A DNA stretch of 64,000 bases from Cylicocyclus nassatus. Taxonomy: Eukaryota > Nematoda > Chromadorea > Rhabditida > Strongylidae. A program made the position numbers and the translations under genes. The stretch lies in assembly GCA_958299035.1 (NCBI GenBank), contig CATQJL010000112.1, forward strand, positions 43,652,833-43,716,832. Reading direction: 5' to 3'. The notes beneath the pieces were generated by a model. It was not told the DNA's origin. It did not search any database and worked only from the letters and a program-made list of their open reading frames with translations. Positions 10,650 to 22,789 of this stretch are shown one piece after another; positions within the stretch are counted from its first letter, which is position 1; every line of letters begins with the position of its first letter.

Positions 10650-13600
10650 GTAGAGATAACTAATTATTGAAGTGAGAGTTCAAAAATTGTAAAAACACAA
10701 AAAGAGTGACTAATACTCTCAATACCCCTATCTAAACCATCCCTTAAATTGTATGCACTGGATTCATTTACTGTCGAACATGAAACGGTTACTGTTCAAA
10801 ATATTTTTCTCATCTGAGGGTATAAAAAAGCTATGAGCTCTCCTATAAAAAGTTCCTCCACTGTAAATCAGGTGAACTTATGAACCTTTCAAAGCTTTTG
10901 TCATGTAAGCCATAAGATGCAAAGGTTCGGGGAATTTCTTGAAGAAAAGTGTACTTAGACAGAAAGCTATAAAGGTGTGATAGCCGTGGCACTACTGTAA
11001 TGAAATGCTTTGCATGCGCGTGCATATGCAAGCGCGCCAGGTTTTCTAGGTAATTAATGGTTCAATAAGCAAGCAAGACGCTTTTTTTGGTTGAGAAAGT
11101 TTTATTGAAGAACCAGGGAGGATCGTTAACTACCCCTCCAAAGCGATAAATATACAAAAAATAAGTCTTTTAGTTCTTCTTGCAATGACATAGTGCATAT
11201 AATGTTGTGGTTTATTGCAAATGCAAGTTCGATTAATTCCTCGCAACAGAAGAAGGTTCTTCTAGAAGTCCAATATCTGCAACACAGTGCTCTAATTTCC
11301 TACAGACGGGGAATTTTGGGGGAAAAGACCTACACCTCACTCTCAACAAGGCAAACTTTCTTCCTGTTTCACCATTGTAAACGGCTGGAAATGATCAAAA
11401 AAATTGATAGCAGACGTAAGAAAACGGTTCTACACCGGAAAACCATTTCAACTCATGCAGTTTTTACATTTAAAAAATTAATTCTTACAACTACGAGAGC
11501 CCTACACCTGTTTTGATGGGTTCGAAAATATTTACATTGTAATAATTGTACTTCGTTGCTGCAGTTCTGCATTCTGCAGAAAGTCGTAAAGTACAGTACC
11601 TATGTTTGAAATAAGCCATGCAAGTTAAATTTTCAAAAAATTTGAAAATGTCAATTTTACGGCACCATATTCATAGCTAGAAATGAGTTACTAATAATAT
11701 GCTATCGACTGTTTCTACTCTCCTACATTTCTATAGTTCAATAGCGACGTACTCATTGTAAATTTAAGCGCTACAATTGCAGTAATTTTACCTGATGAGC
11801 TATAAAGACTTTATAGGAAGTTTTTTCATAATAATTTTCGTTTATAGCATGCACAACCTCTGATGATCTCGATTTCACGTGAACCCATTTAAACAAATAG
11901 CATGGGACCAGCGACGAAGAATGACCAGAGGGGGAGGAGTAGAGAAAGATAAGAGAAAGGGAGTATAAGACCAAAAAAGTGATTGGAAAATGAGATCCTG
12001 CATATTTACTCCAGAGCTCAATTTTTTTACCAAACATTTTCCAAAATTTGATCTCATTTACTCATAGAAAAAAAGTGCTTCAAAATTTGAAAGAAGAAGA
12101 AGAAATAGGGGATAAAAAAGAAGAGTTTGTGCTGATATTTACAAAAAATCGAACAACGCAGCAGTATAGCTAACTTTGAGGTTTCTTTTTCATGTCTGAG
12201 CAAAATCGCGTGTTCTTGAACGAATGTTGTAGCCATGAATGGTAGATGATGTTTTGGCGTGAAAAAAGGAAATGAATTTATAATTTTGTAGCTGACGTCA
12301 TCAGAGATAGGGAAACCTCAAAGTTCTTATAAAAATAAGGGATTTGCTACAGCTTACTGCACCTCAGAGCTGACAAATTTTTATAGAAATCGATATTTTC
12401 TCAAGAATGCGGAAAACGAATGAAAGTAAATATAACTGTGAAAGGTTTCTGAGCATCAGCAGAGCTTTTAAGTGAGGATGATTCAAACATTTGAGTGTTG
12501 AAGCGGTGAAAATGCGTCAGCTGGAGAAAAAGCGTCGAAGAGTGTGAGAAGAAATCGGAAATTGCCAGATTCGCTGTGCTAAAGCAATTTCAACACTGAA
12601 AAAACACCTGCTTCATTACACGCAACCTATAACTTTTAAGCAGTTAGCTCGAAATACAAAGAAGTCGGAGGCAGGAGCATAAATCAAATGTGCGAAGTTT
12701 GCGTCATACTAAATTTGAAGATTTATTGCTAAAAAAAGGAAAAGTGTAAACATATAAACTGCTGAAACCCAGCTTCAAGCTTCTGAGCCAATTTTTGACA
12801 AAATTTAGGAAACCTTATACAATCTTGAAAAAGGAACATGTTGGGCAAGAGCTGTTACAGGTGAAAAAATTCCCGCTATGGATCGTGGACGGTACCCAAA
12901 AATGATAAAATGAGGATTTTGCCACGAAACAGAATATTTGAGCAGAACGACAAAAATTTTAATGAGAATTTTGCGCGATTGTTGATTTGTTGCTTTACAG
13001 GAAAGTTTGGGGATGGCACGTTTTTCCAAATCGGTGAAGGCATTTCTGACTGACAGACACCTTTTGTGTCGGACTTGCTAGGTCTTGGCATGACTTCTTT
13101 TTATAGCAGTATCGAATATCTAAAGGCGATGTTGTATGAAGCACCATTGGAATTCCGCCAGAAGGCTAAAAAAATTTGCCTTTATTTCTAAATATTTACT
13201 TTAGTATTTTGATGATGAACGCAAGCAAGTCATAGTTTACTTTAAATTTTAGATGCCTCCGGTGACGTAGCAATTCCAGCCATGCCAGAAGGATGCGTGA
13301 CCCTAAATGGTTTATAACGCGATTACGTTTTTGCGTGCAAGCTGTTAAGTCCGTGAGTAGAAAAAATTAAAAATTTGTTACGTCTTCTAAACGGCGCCAA
13401 ACATCTAGAATATTCCAGCATCATGATGCTTGAACAAAATTAAAATTCTCTACGTTCCTCAAAAGGTACAATTTATTTGAAATCTATGCAAAAACGAAAA
13501 ATAATTTGAAAGAATTTCTGCGATCAAAAACGATCTTGGAAAAAACGAATGAACACACGCTACTGCGTAATCCTTTTCAAACAAGAAAGGCTTTTCTAAC

Positions 13601-14857
13601 GTCCATCGGGGATAGGCACGCCTCCTCGGACAACTCCCACACACTCTAATGTGCAAAGATGCGGTAACTGTACTAGCTTTCCCAGGAGCGCAGGGAAGAG
13701 GAGACATAGCCTAGGTCTTCCACTTAATTCACTAATAAGCGTTCTCTAAACAAAATGCGATAAGCAGAAAGTGGGCGTGGCTTCGAAATGTCCTCAATTC
13801 AACAATGTGCTTCTAATCTCTATTAGTAATGTGACTCATGGGGAACATTTACAGATATTTATGTTCCCAAATAGGGGGTGCCCACGCATTTTGTAGTTCT
13901 TAAAAAGATGTGAAAGTGGGAAAACCAAAAAATTTGACCAAAGTACATTTACATCGAAATCTAAGAATCGAAGGGGAAGCACAAAATTAGGATTGATGAT
14001 GTAAGAAAACATTTATAAACATCAATCAGGAATGTGCTTGTTTTTTTCTGAAGATTGAGTATCTAAAAATCAAGATTTCACGCCAAGATTGGAAGATTTG
14101 CCAAGATTTCTATTAGTTTTTTTATCCAATCGCATTTATTCATCGGAGGAGTGATGATGACGAAGATTCTGGACTATGTATAAAATCTGAATGAGTGCTT
14201 ACGTAGTTCGAAAATTCTTGTGTAGAAATAATCATCAAATACGATTGTTTTAGAATTTTGCTCCGAACTGCAATAATAGCTTTTTGACGAAATTTAATGA
14301 GACATGATCGCGAGAGCAGAAACAAAAGCCATTTCCACGCTCCCATTACTCTCCTCTTAATTCGAAACTACGAGCAGTAATTGGTTTGTGGCTCCACCTA
14401 GATGAAAAAACGGCACTTCAGCTGGAATTGGAGAAGGTTGTTCTATGTTTGGGAGCATGCTCAATATCTGCAAAAGTCTAGATCAAGAATCGATGCCAAG
14501 AATATGCAACAAAACCTTCTAACTTCACATATAGTTCATGAATATTTGAATCTTTCATATCTATCACAGTACAAATCTAACGAAAGAACACGTCCTAGGC
14601 AATAGCAATGATCATTGTATAAAAGCATCAAATTTGTTGTGTAAACAAGGAGTGTTATACACCGCTGCACAAATTTTCAAAACTAATTAATTTATAATTA
14701 TTTGCTGATAGGATGATAAATTCTTAGAGAATTTGTCGCAAGATAGATTACGAGAAAGCCATTCATATTATTTTTGGCGAAAGCTCCGTGCGTGAGCGAA
14801 TAAATATCATGAATTCCGAGGTTGAATTCAGCTAGCCACTTTTTGCTGCCTCGAACA
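10650..14857. other. 4.2 kb without a supported gene or complete repeat
   Basis: Frames up to 107 codons occur (11193-11516 plus, 13459-13707 minus) but none has a recognisable domain or paired splice signals. The least repeat-rich stretch of the first 20 kb. Confidence 0.4.
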
Positions 14858-14859
14858 TA

Positions 14860-15440
14860 CAGGGTGTCGCAACAAAAATGTGAATACTGTCTGATCGTGA
14901 ATAGCTCTCCTGCTTCAAGGTTTTTAGGTACCATTCTAGGGCTGGTTTCAATTTATATTTGCAGTAGGAGTAGGTCACCGGTAGTTCGTTAAAGTAGGAT
15001 AACGGTAGGGATTTCCGCCATATAGCGCCATTGTGAAAAAGGTCATTCAAAAAGAAACCTAGAGAAGGTTAAAGCAAAGTTTGCATGCGAGCTGATTTCA
15101 TTACTCAACTTTAAGCAAATTTTCTGAGTTTTTTAGTGCCGTAACCACAATTCTCAAAAACACTGGGAATGCAAGTGTTACGGTCTATCTGAAATAGCCT
15201 AAGGCAGAAGCATGCCTGCAGCCTTATTTCTCATTTGAAATCAGCTATTTTAGCATAATAAGAGAGTTTCTCTTGCTTATTTTTTGAGACGAAGTGCTAA
15301 TTTGCTTAGAACCTGTTTAAGTTCCTACCGTATACCGTAACGAAGAGAAATCGGGGATTGTTCCATACTGTAGATCTAGTTGAAGTCAGCCCTAGAGAAT
15401 GGCATCTAATAAACGGCGCAAGACCTTGAAGCAAAAGAAT
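14860..15440. mobile_element. mariner-type MITE (CAGGGTGT family), 3' truncated
   Basis: Starts CAGGGTGTCGCAACAAAAAT after TA (14858-14859). Blocks match 32098-32774 in the same order: GCTGATTTCATTACTCAACT, CCGTAACGAAGA and CCATACTGTAGATCTAG-like. The right terminal repeat is missing; the element decays just before the foldback element at 15474. Confidence 0.7.
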
Positions 15441-15476
15441 TTTCTAACATCTTGAAGCAAAAGAATTTTCTAACAA
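15425..15476. repeat. 26 bp tandem duplication
   Basis: CTTGAAGCAAAAGAATTTTC plus TAACAT is present twice back to back, immediately left of the foldback element that starts at 15474. Confidence 0.85.
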
Positions 15477-15949
15477 GGAATGCTTGTTTAGTCAAAGTGG
15501 CCTTTTTAGATGAGATGTATACTATATTATGGGGCATAAACTGTTGATTCCAAATCTGCCTTCCTTATCTGGAGAACGTTTATGAAGGAGGAGTTATCAG
15601 CGCTTATTGAAGCAAAAAATTGAATGTGCAAGTGGGACAAATATAGCCTTAATACTTTTATAGCACTTCAATGGAGCAGTGACAATCACCAGAGCACTTT
15701 ATTCAAAAAATAGTATACAAAATAAAGAATATAACACACTCGGTTGCATTATTTGAAAGCTAGTAAAATTTTAGAGCCTATTTTATCCAGAATGCGCATT
15801 CAGTTTTTGGCTCTAAAAAACGCTCGTAACTCCTCGTCCATAAACGTTTTGCCGATAAGGAAGATAGTTTTGGAATCAGCGTTTTATGCCCTTTAATGTA
15901 GTATACATCTCACTCAGAAAGGCCACTTCGATCAAACAAGCTGCCCTTG
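15474..15949. mobile_element. 0.5 kb foldback element (CAAGGG family)
   Basis: Long inverted arms: the left arm has CTTGTTTAGTCAAAGTGGCC and the right has GGCCACTTCGATCAAACAAG. Deeper blocks GATTCCAAATCTGCCTTCC and GGAAGATAGTTTTGGAATC are also inverted. The ends CAAGG/CCCTTG are flanked by TAA at 15471-15473 and 15950-15952, so a 3 bp target duplication of the Harbinger type is inferred. Confidence 0.8.
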
Positions 15950-16344
15950 TAAGAATGCTTCAGAAGCTTCTGAGTGAAGAAGCACTGGAGGCCTTGAAAA
16001 AGAATTGACCTATATCTATAAGATTCAGTAATAAGCTCGCTTCCATAGCCATCTTCTTAGAACTAGGCTGACACAGTGTCAAGACAAAAACAGTGAGAAT
16101 TTTTTTGGCGATAGTCGATTTCGATAGTTGTTTTTTGGTGATTTCTTTGCGAATTTCCTTTAATAGAATTTTGCTGCACACGTCAAACTTTGGAACGCAT
16201 AACATCTTTCGACAAAAGACTCGAAGTGGTAAAAGAAAGAATATTCTAGGGTGAATGATTTGAAAAGAAAAAAGAGAGGAGTACCATCTCCTGGCTAACT
16301 CACGTTCCAGTTTGATTTCTAGTGCACACTAATTTCGGCCATAA

Positions 16345-16687
16345 AGGCACCGTACACCCTAAGTTGAAAATCTTGAGCTTTTTGCAGCACATGATATTAG
16401 GGCCCTTATCAGGCCGATGCCCAAGTCGCAGCGCAATATGTTGCTTCGAAAAAAAATCGCTCCGGAATAACGAAAATGCATGAGGACCCCCAGATGGCAC
16501 CGCCCTTCCCATCTATACCCGCCCATCCGTGCGCGTCCATCCAATCACCGTGGAAAGCCGGCCTGTGGGTTCTCCGGAAAGGGGATTGTCGGTGTTTTCG
16601 CGGATTCTCGACTTCACATTCGGAATCAGGGCATGAGACCATGGAACGACAAAAACCGGAAGTTAAGAGTTTGGGTGGACGATGCCT
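16345..16687. mobile_element. TTAA-target foldback MITE, copy 4 of 9
   Basis: The ends AGGCACCGTACACCC and GGTGGACGATGCCT are inverted and flanked by ATAA (16341-16344) and TTGA (16688-16691), diverged TTAA sites. The same subfamily as 36653-36971, which shares the terminal ACCGT..ACCC and internal GAGTTTGGGTGG-type blocks. Confidence 0.75.
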
Positions 16688-16691
16688 TTGA

Positions 16692-17903
16692 CCTTCTTGG
16701 ACTCAAGCTCTGAAAATATCAACTGAAGATAGTAGGATGTTACGGAATAGCACTCATGTTATTTAAGTGGGAAGAAGAGAGGCAAATTGGCTCCCACCTT
16801 TCGAAAACACGGGTTGCACAAATTGAGGTGTTTTAGGCAAGCAAAATCGTGCAAGCAATTACTTTTTGTTCGTTATAGATCAAAGTAACTCTTTTCCGGC
16901 AACCTAATAGCTTGGTGAGAACAGCTATTCTGCGTAGGGAAAAACGTTTGAGTTTCCGTTCACTTGAGAAAATTGTCAGCCCACTTCTTTGAAGTTTTGT
17001 GCAAATCGCTTGAGTTTGTTCAACAAATGAAGGCTATAAAAAACTGAAATTTTTTTTGAGAAAGATGAGAGAGCATTCCCATTCAAAGAGGTCCATTCAT
17101 TCATGAGACAATTTCTTGTTTTAATACTCACAGTTAATACCAAAAATTAAAGAGATAGGACAGAGATATTGCAAATTACTAAAACATTCAAGGAATGGCT
17201 GTGGTGCAGAAAAAAGCCGAGCAATTTTCCTGCACTTGAAAAAATGGAGCTTATAAACGTAACAATCCTAGCTCAAAGAAGAAAAATTTGCGGTTGCATA
17301 GCAGCAGGCACATTAGATTACGGTAGCCGCATTCGTCAGATCCAGTGGAATGCCTATCATTCGATTTTTTGATTTTACAACTAACAATAAGCAAACAATG
17401 AAATATTCTTCAATTTTTTGGTGAAACTGAGCAATCTGAGATGATTGCCACGAATAATTCAACTGACTATCGCGTGTAATCTGCGCCCAAGCTACGTATT
17501 TCGAATGCCTTTCTAATACTTATCAAACGCTGATTTCTAACGAGTCTAATCTAAAAATTCTTTGCTCTCATTATACGATCGTCGATGCTTAAGGAGACAG
17601 ATGTTATCAGTCGAACATCAGAAATCAAGTAGTACTATCTCTTTTAGGATACTCGATAGATTGATTGAGGAAATAACGACGACTAATGATAACAGCGTAT
17701 TTATCTGGGGTTCTTGTGGGGTGAAGGATTTAACTGAGGTTCTTCTCTATTCATTAAGGTCAAATAATTCAATAACCATTACTGCGCTTTTGCGGTGATT
17801 CAAGCGCGCAAATCCTTTCATATTTGTGCAAGAATCCAAGTGCCTTTTCATCAGTAAAGAAAATTCTTTAGCGTTGTTTATATTCACGGAGATACTGTCT
17901 GCC
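16692..17903. other. no supported gene
   Basis: A plus-strand 78-codon frame at 17562-17798 starts at a non-ATG codon and contains a helix-like stretch (FRILDRLIEEITTTNDNS) but no recognised motif. Nothing else is visible. Confidence 0.35.
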
Positions 17904-17906
17904 TAC

Positions 17907-18494
17907 CAAGGGAAGGATACCAACATTAGTCGGCGATTGAAGATGAGATGTATATCAGTAGACGCGCCTTTAAACGCTGATTCCAAGTCTTCTTTCCTTT
18001 TTGCGGAATAAGTTTCCGAAAGAAGTTGTGGGCCTTCAAAACAAAGCCGATGGAAATCGCATAGGTGTTGTTTAAAGCTTTTCGCTGATTTTAAGCCACT
18101 CAATGCCTGGCAAACAGGGCTCGGCACGAGGTGGCTAGATGAAAATGCAAAAAACGAAGTCCCTCTTGATTTTTGGGTATTTTTACGAAGTCCCCTTTGA
18201 CCCCCCCCCCATATTCCCTAAAAATCCTCCAAAAAACGAAACGTCGCCAAATCGCCAATTTTGCGTGGGTCTTCGGTTACAAAAACGAAACCCCCTTTGC
18301 TTTTCGTCCCAAAAACGATATCCAGCTTGCTTGTAAGCCACCTCGTGCCGAGCCCTGCTGGCAAATCTGGACATTCAAGCGCTCATAACTTCTTTCGAAA
18401 ACTTATTCCGCAAAAAAAAAGGAAAGCAGATTTCGAATCAGCTCTCAAAGGCGCATCTAATGATAGGCCAACTAATGTTGGTATCCTTCCCTTG
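17907..18494. mobile_element. 0.5 kb foldback element (CAAGGG family) hosting a nested hAT MITE
   Basis: The left end CAAGGGAAGGATACCAAC and right end GTTGGTATCCTTCCCTTG are near-perfect inverted repeats, flanked by TAC (17904-17906) and TAA (18495-18497). Inner arms GGAATAAGTTTCCGAAAGAAG and CTTTCGAAAACTTATTCC also pair. Without the 251 bp nested insertion and duplication it is about 337 bp. Confidence 0.85.
18115..18357 (+). mobile_element. hAT-type MITE, copy 2, nested
   Basis: The terminal repeats CAGGGCTCGGCACGAGGTGG and its complement are near-perfect. Perfect 8 bp direct repeats CTGGCAAA lie at 18107-18114 and 18358-18365, diagnostic of hAT-type insertion. 243 bp, non-coding, with a run of nine Cs. 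It landed in the middle of the foldback element at 17907-18494. Confidence 0.92.
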
Positions 18495-18933
18495 TAAGTA
18501 TTAGCTAGTTGCAGACAAAAAACGGATGTTGCTAATTTCATTCCTTTTCTTTAAAAATGTTCTCAATGATATATCAATTCAGAGTTTTGAGGATGAACAA
18601 GTTTCTCCTCCTTTTCATCCGTTAAACCACGGTAACGTTTGAACTTCATGAAAGGGGCATTGAATGACATACGAGTTTGTAATATTTGAAAGGCACAGTC
18701 AAGCGGTAGCGTCCGAGAAACCGAAGCGTGACTGCCACCCCATTCGGGGCTCCCTAAGATTCTTTTGCGGTCTAATAACCCTGAGAAAAACTTCTCACGA
18801 AGCTAGTTTAAACACTACAAAAGAAATTTGAAAAGGATTCCAACCATAAGTTAGAGCTATTGTAGCCCAATTTTATCACACATTTAGGCTAGTTTCAAAA
18901 ACTTCGTGCTGGTGATTATGATGCTCTGTCTTA

Positions 18934-19421
18934 CAAGGAAAGGGAGCTTAGTCGCAGTGGCCTTTCTGTATGAGATGAATACGACTTTAAGAGTATGAAA
19001 CGCTGATTCCAAATCTACCTTCCTTACTTGCTACGGTTTCCTAAGTAAGAAGAGAAATCCAGACCTAACTTTCTTATCTGCTGCGGGCTTCTGAGCAATC
19101 GTTTTAAAGGTTTTTATGGGCAAAAAATTTAATGCGCGATCAGTGTAAAATCAGTTGCTGAATTTTCCTAGCGTTCCAAAATGCCAGAGTTAAGTGGATT
19201 GCAAAGAGTAACTCGAAAATTTTTCGAGCCATAGGAAAATTGCTACGACTGATTTTGTTCTAGCTGCACATGCAGATTTGTGCTCATGAAAACCTTCGTG
19301 ACTCCACAGCCTGGAAACCGCAACAGCTAAAGAAGGTAGATTTGGAATTAGCGTTTTATACCCTTCGAGGCAGTATCCATCTCATATTGAAAAACCACTT
19401 CGACTAACCTTTCTTTATTTG
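18934..19421. mobile_element. 0.5 kb foldback element (CAAGGG family)
   Basis: The left end CAAGGAAAGGGAGCTTAGTC follows TTA (18931-18933). GCAGTGGCCTTTCTGTATGAG at the left pairs with CTCATATTGAAAAACCACTT at the right, and GATTCCAAATCTACCTTCC pairs with GAAGGTAGATTTGGAATTA. The right terminus has decayed, so the end is approximate. Confidence 0.75.
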
Positions 19422-20681
19422 TGAGTTCCGTACAAGAATACAGCTACCATAATTCGACTGTAATTACTGTGAAGCATCTTATAATACATTAAATTGAAAT
19501 AGTGGCAAAAAAGCAATATTTCATGGTAAATTAGAGATTTTATTATTAATGCTGGAAGAGGAGGGGAAAAGAGGAATCATAAATTAGAAGTTACAGAGTA
19601 GTGTGTGCTATGCAAGAGTCACCATATTAGGAGACCTTTGAACATAACAGGAAGCGAACGAGAAGGAGAAGAATGACTGACGATGTTAAAACATGCGTTG
19701 TATTTTTGCAGAAGAGCACATTACGGATGTGAAACAACGGCTGGTGGGATTGATGAGTGCTTAGCATGAAAGACCTCTTCTCGGAACGGAAACGCCAAAG
19801 TGCATGCTTAGAGATTGAAGGGTGACAGCTTTCTCCAGTTGAATCTGAATGGGAGACGTTCATGATGTCATTAACTGACAAGCTATCAGGGCCAGCAAGA
19901 GGTGGCATGTGGAAAATTTAAAACGAAGTCCAATTGACATTGCAGAAAATTACGATAAAACTTTTATAGTGTTTGCGAAAACTCTAAGAATTTGCAACAT
20001 AATAAAGTGAATTGAAGTGAAAAAAGACAAGAATAAACCAGACTTTATGCAAAAAAAGGCTGTATTTTATGTCATCGAGAACAGTAACAAAGCGTAGGGG
20101 ACGAAACTTGGGTCAAAGCACTCTTAGGTAGAGCTTGAATAAAGTAATAAATTTATGTGAAGAAATTTTGAAATTCATGTGAAGATGGAGGGGAGGAACT
20201 GTGAAGATTCATGATTTTGTCTGGTCCCGCCAAGTTTGGGGTGCTCCATGGGTGCGCGCAGCAACCTAAAATCAGAAAACACAACTCTTGTCCACGTAAT
20301 TTTTTTTCTAATTTTTCGTACTCTTTTGACCATCGACGCGGATGAACACACCAAATTTGGTGGCTCAAAATTACCTCGTCGCAAACAAACCGGTTGTTTA
20401 TACCTCTGTGCGTAAAGATTGTGTTTTGACACTTTGAAATCGTGTATAGATCGTACAGTTGGTTTATGAACTGCCATGTTTCGAATATACTGTCAATATA
20501 CTGTGACTGGTAAAATTATGTTTTATGGGCTTGCTAGAGTTGAAAAGTTAGAGTTGTGTTTTCTAATATTTCGTCAAGTTTCCGAGTGGAAACTTTACGG
20601 GTTCGCCTTTGCTTCCCCCCTCAAAAACGGTGTAAAAACGTCATCTCTAATGAGCATTTTCCTATACGTTCTGCATCGGCC
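19422..20681. other. no supported gene; one minus-strand ORF
   Basis: The minus frame at 19627-19908 (93 codons, ATG start, Ser/His-rich, hydrophobic near its C-terminus) is the best reading frame here. No domain is recognised, and it could be chance. Confidence 0.3.
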
Positions 20682-20685
20682 TTAA

Positions 20686-21139
20686 AGGCAGTGTCCGGGC
20701 AAAAACTCGATCTTGAGATTTTTTGCTTACCCGGGCCTATTCGCTACGCTGAATCCGAAAATGCAAATTGGAGAGCGCGAAAACGGCGAAGAACGGCTCT
20801 AACATGGGAGGGCAATCAGCAGGTGGGCGGGGTCCTCCCCACTGTGAATTCACGCTCCCAGCTTCCAGAGCGATCTTCTCGGTTTCGATTTCAAGTCATG
20901 CATTCGCACCTGGCCGGTGGAGATCTCAGGGCGCTAGGGGAATTGCGAAGATCGCTCCAGAAGCTGGGACTGCGAAATTCACAGTGAGGAAGACTCCGCC
21001 CACTTTCGATTTCCCTCCTGCGTTAGAGCCCTTTTTTGCCGTTTTTGCGCGTTCCAATGTGAAATTTCGGATTCAGCATAGTGAATAGGCCCAAGTAAGC
21101 ACAAAATCTCAAAATCGAGTTTTTGCCTGGACACTGCCT
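20686..21139. mobile_element. TTAA-target foldback MITE, copy 5 of 9
   Basis: Almost fully palindromic. AGGCAGTGTCCGGGCAAAAA and its diverged complement are at the ends, with perfect TTAA at 20682-20685 and 21140-21143. Inner arms share CACTGTGAATTCACGCTCCC and CTGGGACTGCGAAATTCACAG. Most similar to 41103-41550. Confidence 0.9.
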
Positions 21140-21155
21140 TTAAGTCCGATCTATA

Positions 21156-21790
21156 CAGGCTGGTCCATAATTGATGCATCAAAAAATAAATAACTCATTT
21201 TGATAAAGCTTTGTAACTTTTAACTCAAGCTTTATATGTTCGTGATCTTTCATATACTTAAAGGCATGTAAGTGAAAATACTAATACGAATTGGCGACTA
21301 AATAAACTGGACTATAGCAATTCGTGAAATGTGCCCAACTAGCTCGAATTTTTTTGTTGTTGAAGAGAGTAAGCTTAGAATCGTAAACAAAAGCAAGATA
21401 TCAATACTGGGGCTTTTACCTTTAGTTACCAAAATTTAAAAATGCGGTCCTCCTTCCTATTTATCAGCTTGTATCTCCATCCCTTTATCTATCTCGTATC
21501 TTGTTATCCAGTGTTGATGGAAGAAGCTCAGGAAGTGTATTCTCCTTTATAACTTGTTTTGAACCAAACGTAACCTTTCATAAATTTGAAAAGATTACGA
21601 ATCTTTGGGCATTTTGGTGCAAGACGAGGAACAACTTATCAAGATTAGTTATTTTTAATCTATTCATCAAAATTCGCTTAACTACTCATTCACAGTGGGA
21701 TCTGTCCGACTACACATTCTTTGACTTTTTGATTGTTCCATTCAACGATCAAATGCTTTTCAGTTTCAAGCTGCTTGCAAACTCTTCATG
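21156..21790 (+). pseudogene. possible mariner-type transposon relic
   Basis: Begins TA-CAGGCTGGTCCATAATTGAT, which looks like a mariner-type terminal repeat, but no partner end was found. A 96-codon frame at 21501-21791 ends with a segment (HSQWDLSDYTFFDFL) resembling the region around the last catalytic Asp of mariner transposases, normally of the form SPDLSPxDYxLF. The similarity is short and read by eye; a chance match is quite possible. Confidence 0.3.
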
Positions 21791-22011
21791 ATGTGTTGCT
21801 CGAAAGAAAGTTTAGAGTACGTCTCAAACCACTTGCACCATTAAAAGTGAAGTTTAATATAAAAAAAACCTTCTTGCAAGATTCACCTTGAGAAAGCATA
21901 ATTCTCTTCTGAGTATGGTAGTATGACTGGGATTCTACACATTCACTGTGACATGATTTGCTTGATGAAATTTTCCAAAATTCATTCTCGTGAGGATATC
22001 GGTTGCTGTAA

Positions 22012-22213
22012 GGCCCCGGGCAGACTTCACGCGATTTGATCGTCGCGACTCAGTCGCGACGAAACAACTGTTACAACATCATTCCATGCCGATCAACTTG
22101 CATTCGGTTGTGATACTTTTCTAGCCCGAAATTTTTGAATGTGAGATGAAAATGAATGGAAATCTTGGCGATTAGATTGCGACGATTAAGTCGCGTGAAG
22201 TCTGTCCGGGGCC
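22012..22213. mobile_element. Harbinger-type MITE (CCGGGCA..ACTTCACGCG), copy 1
   Basis: The ends GGCCCCGGGCAGACTTCACG and CGTGAAGTCTGTCCGGGGCC are inverted, with perfect TAA target duplications at 22009-22011 and 22214-22216. Internal GTCGCGACTCAGTCGCGAC is itself palindromic. A 3 bp TWA duplication is characteristic of PIF/Harbinger elements. 202 bp, non-coding. Confidence 0.9.
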
Positions 22214-22313
22214 TAATACTAGAGATAATATCCTGAGATAATATCAACTTTCTATCATTGTGACTGACAAGTTCTGCGGTGTTCTGTTTACGAAAGTATA
22301 GCTTAATCATGTA

Positions 22314-22746
22314 CAGTTGTAGTGGTAGAATCCTGCCAGAATTGCGGGATTTGCGGGATTTGCAGGAGTTGCGGGACTTAGTCTTCTTCTAAAACAACTT
22401 TACTGAAACCTGCAAGAAGATTTGGCTTCAGCTTGATGAAACAAATCTTTTGGTATACATTGTGTCCGTTTTCCATGGTGCATTGTATTTATCGGCATTG
22501 TTATGAGACTATCAACATGTATTGTTGCTCATATGAACAAATTTTGAAAATAAAAGCAATATCACATGTCTACCGTATCACCATCGACTACGGACATAAT
22601 GTATACTAAAATTCGTCTCATCAGACTAAAGCCATATCTTCATGCAGATAAATAAAGTTGTTCTGGAAGAACTTATAACTAAATCCTGCAAGTCCCGCAA
22701 ATCCCGCAAATCCCGCAATTTCGGACGGATTCCACCGCTACAACTG
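22314..22746. mobile_element. near-complete palindrome with TA target
   Basis: The terminal CAGTTGTAGTGGTAGAATCC pairs with GGATTCCACCGCTACAACTG, flanked by TA at 22312-22313 and 22747-22748. Next in from the ends are GCGGGATTTGCGGGATTTGC and its complement, then a weaker inverted match through GGTATACATTGTGTCCG / CGGACATAATGTATAC. A mariner-type foldback is inferred. A further piece of the end (TACTACAACTGTA) recurs at 22768-22780. Confidence 0.85.
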
Positions 22747-22789
22747 TAGTTCCAGCTCAAGGTGGAAGTACTACAACTGTACTCTAGCT

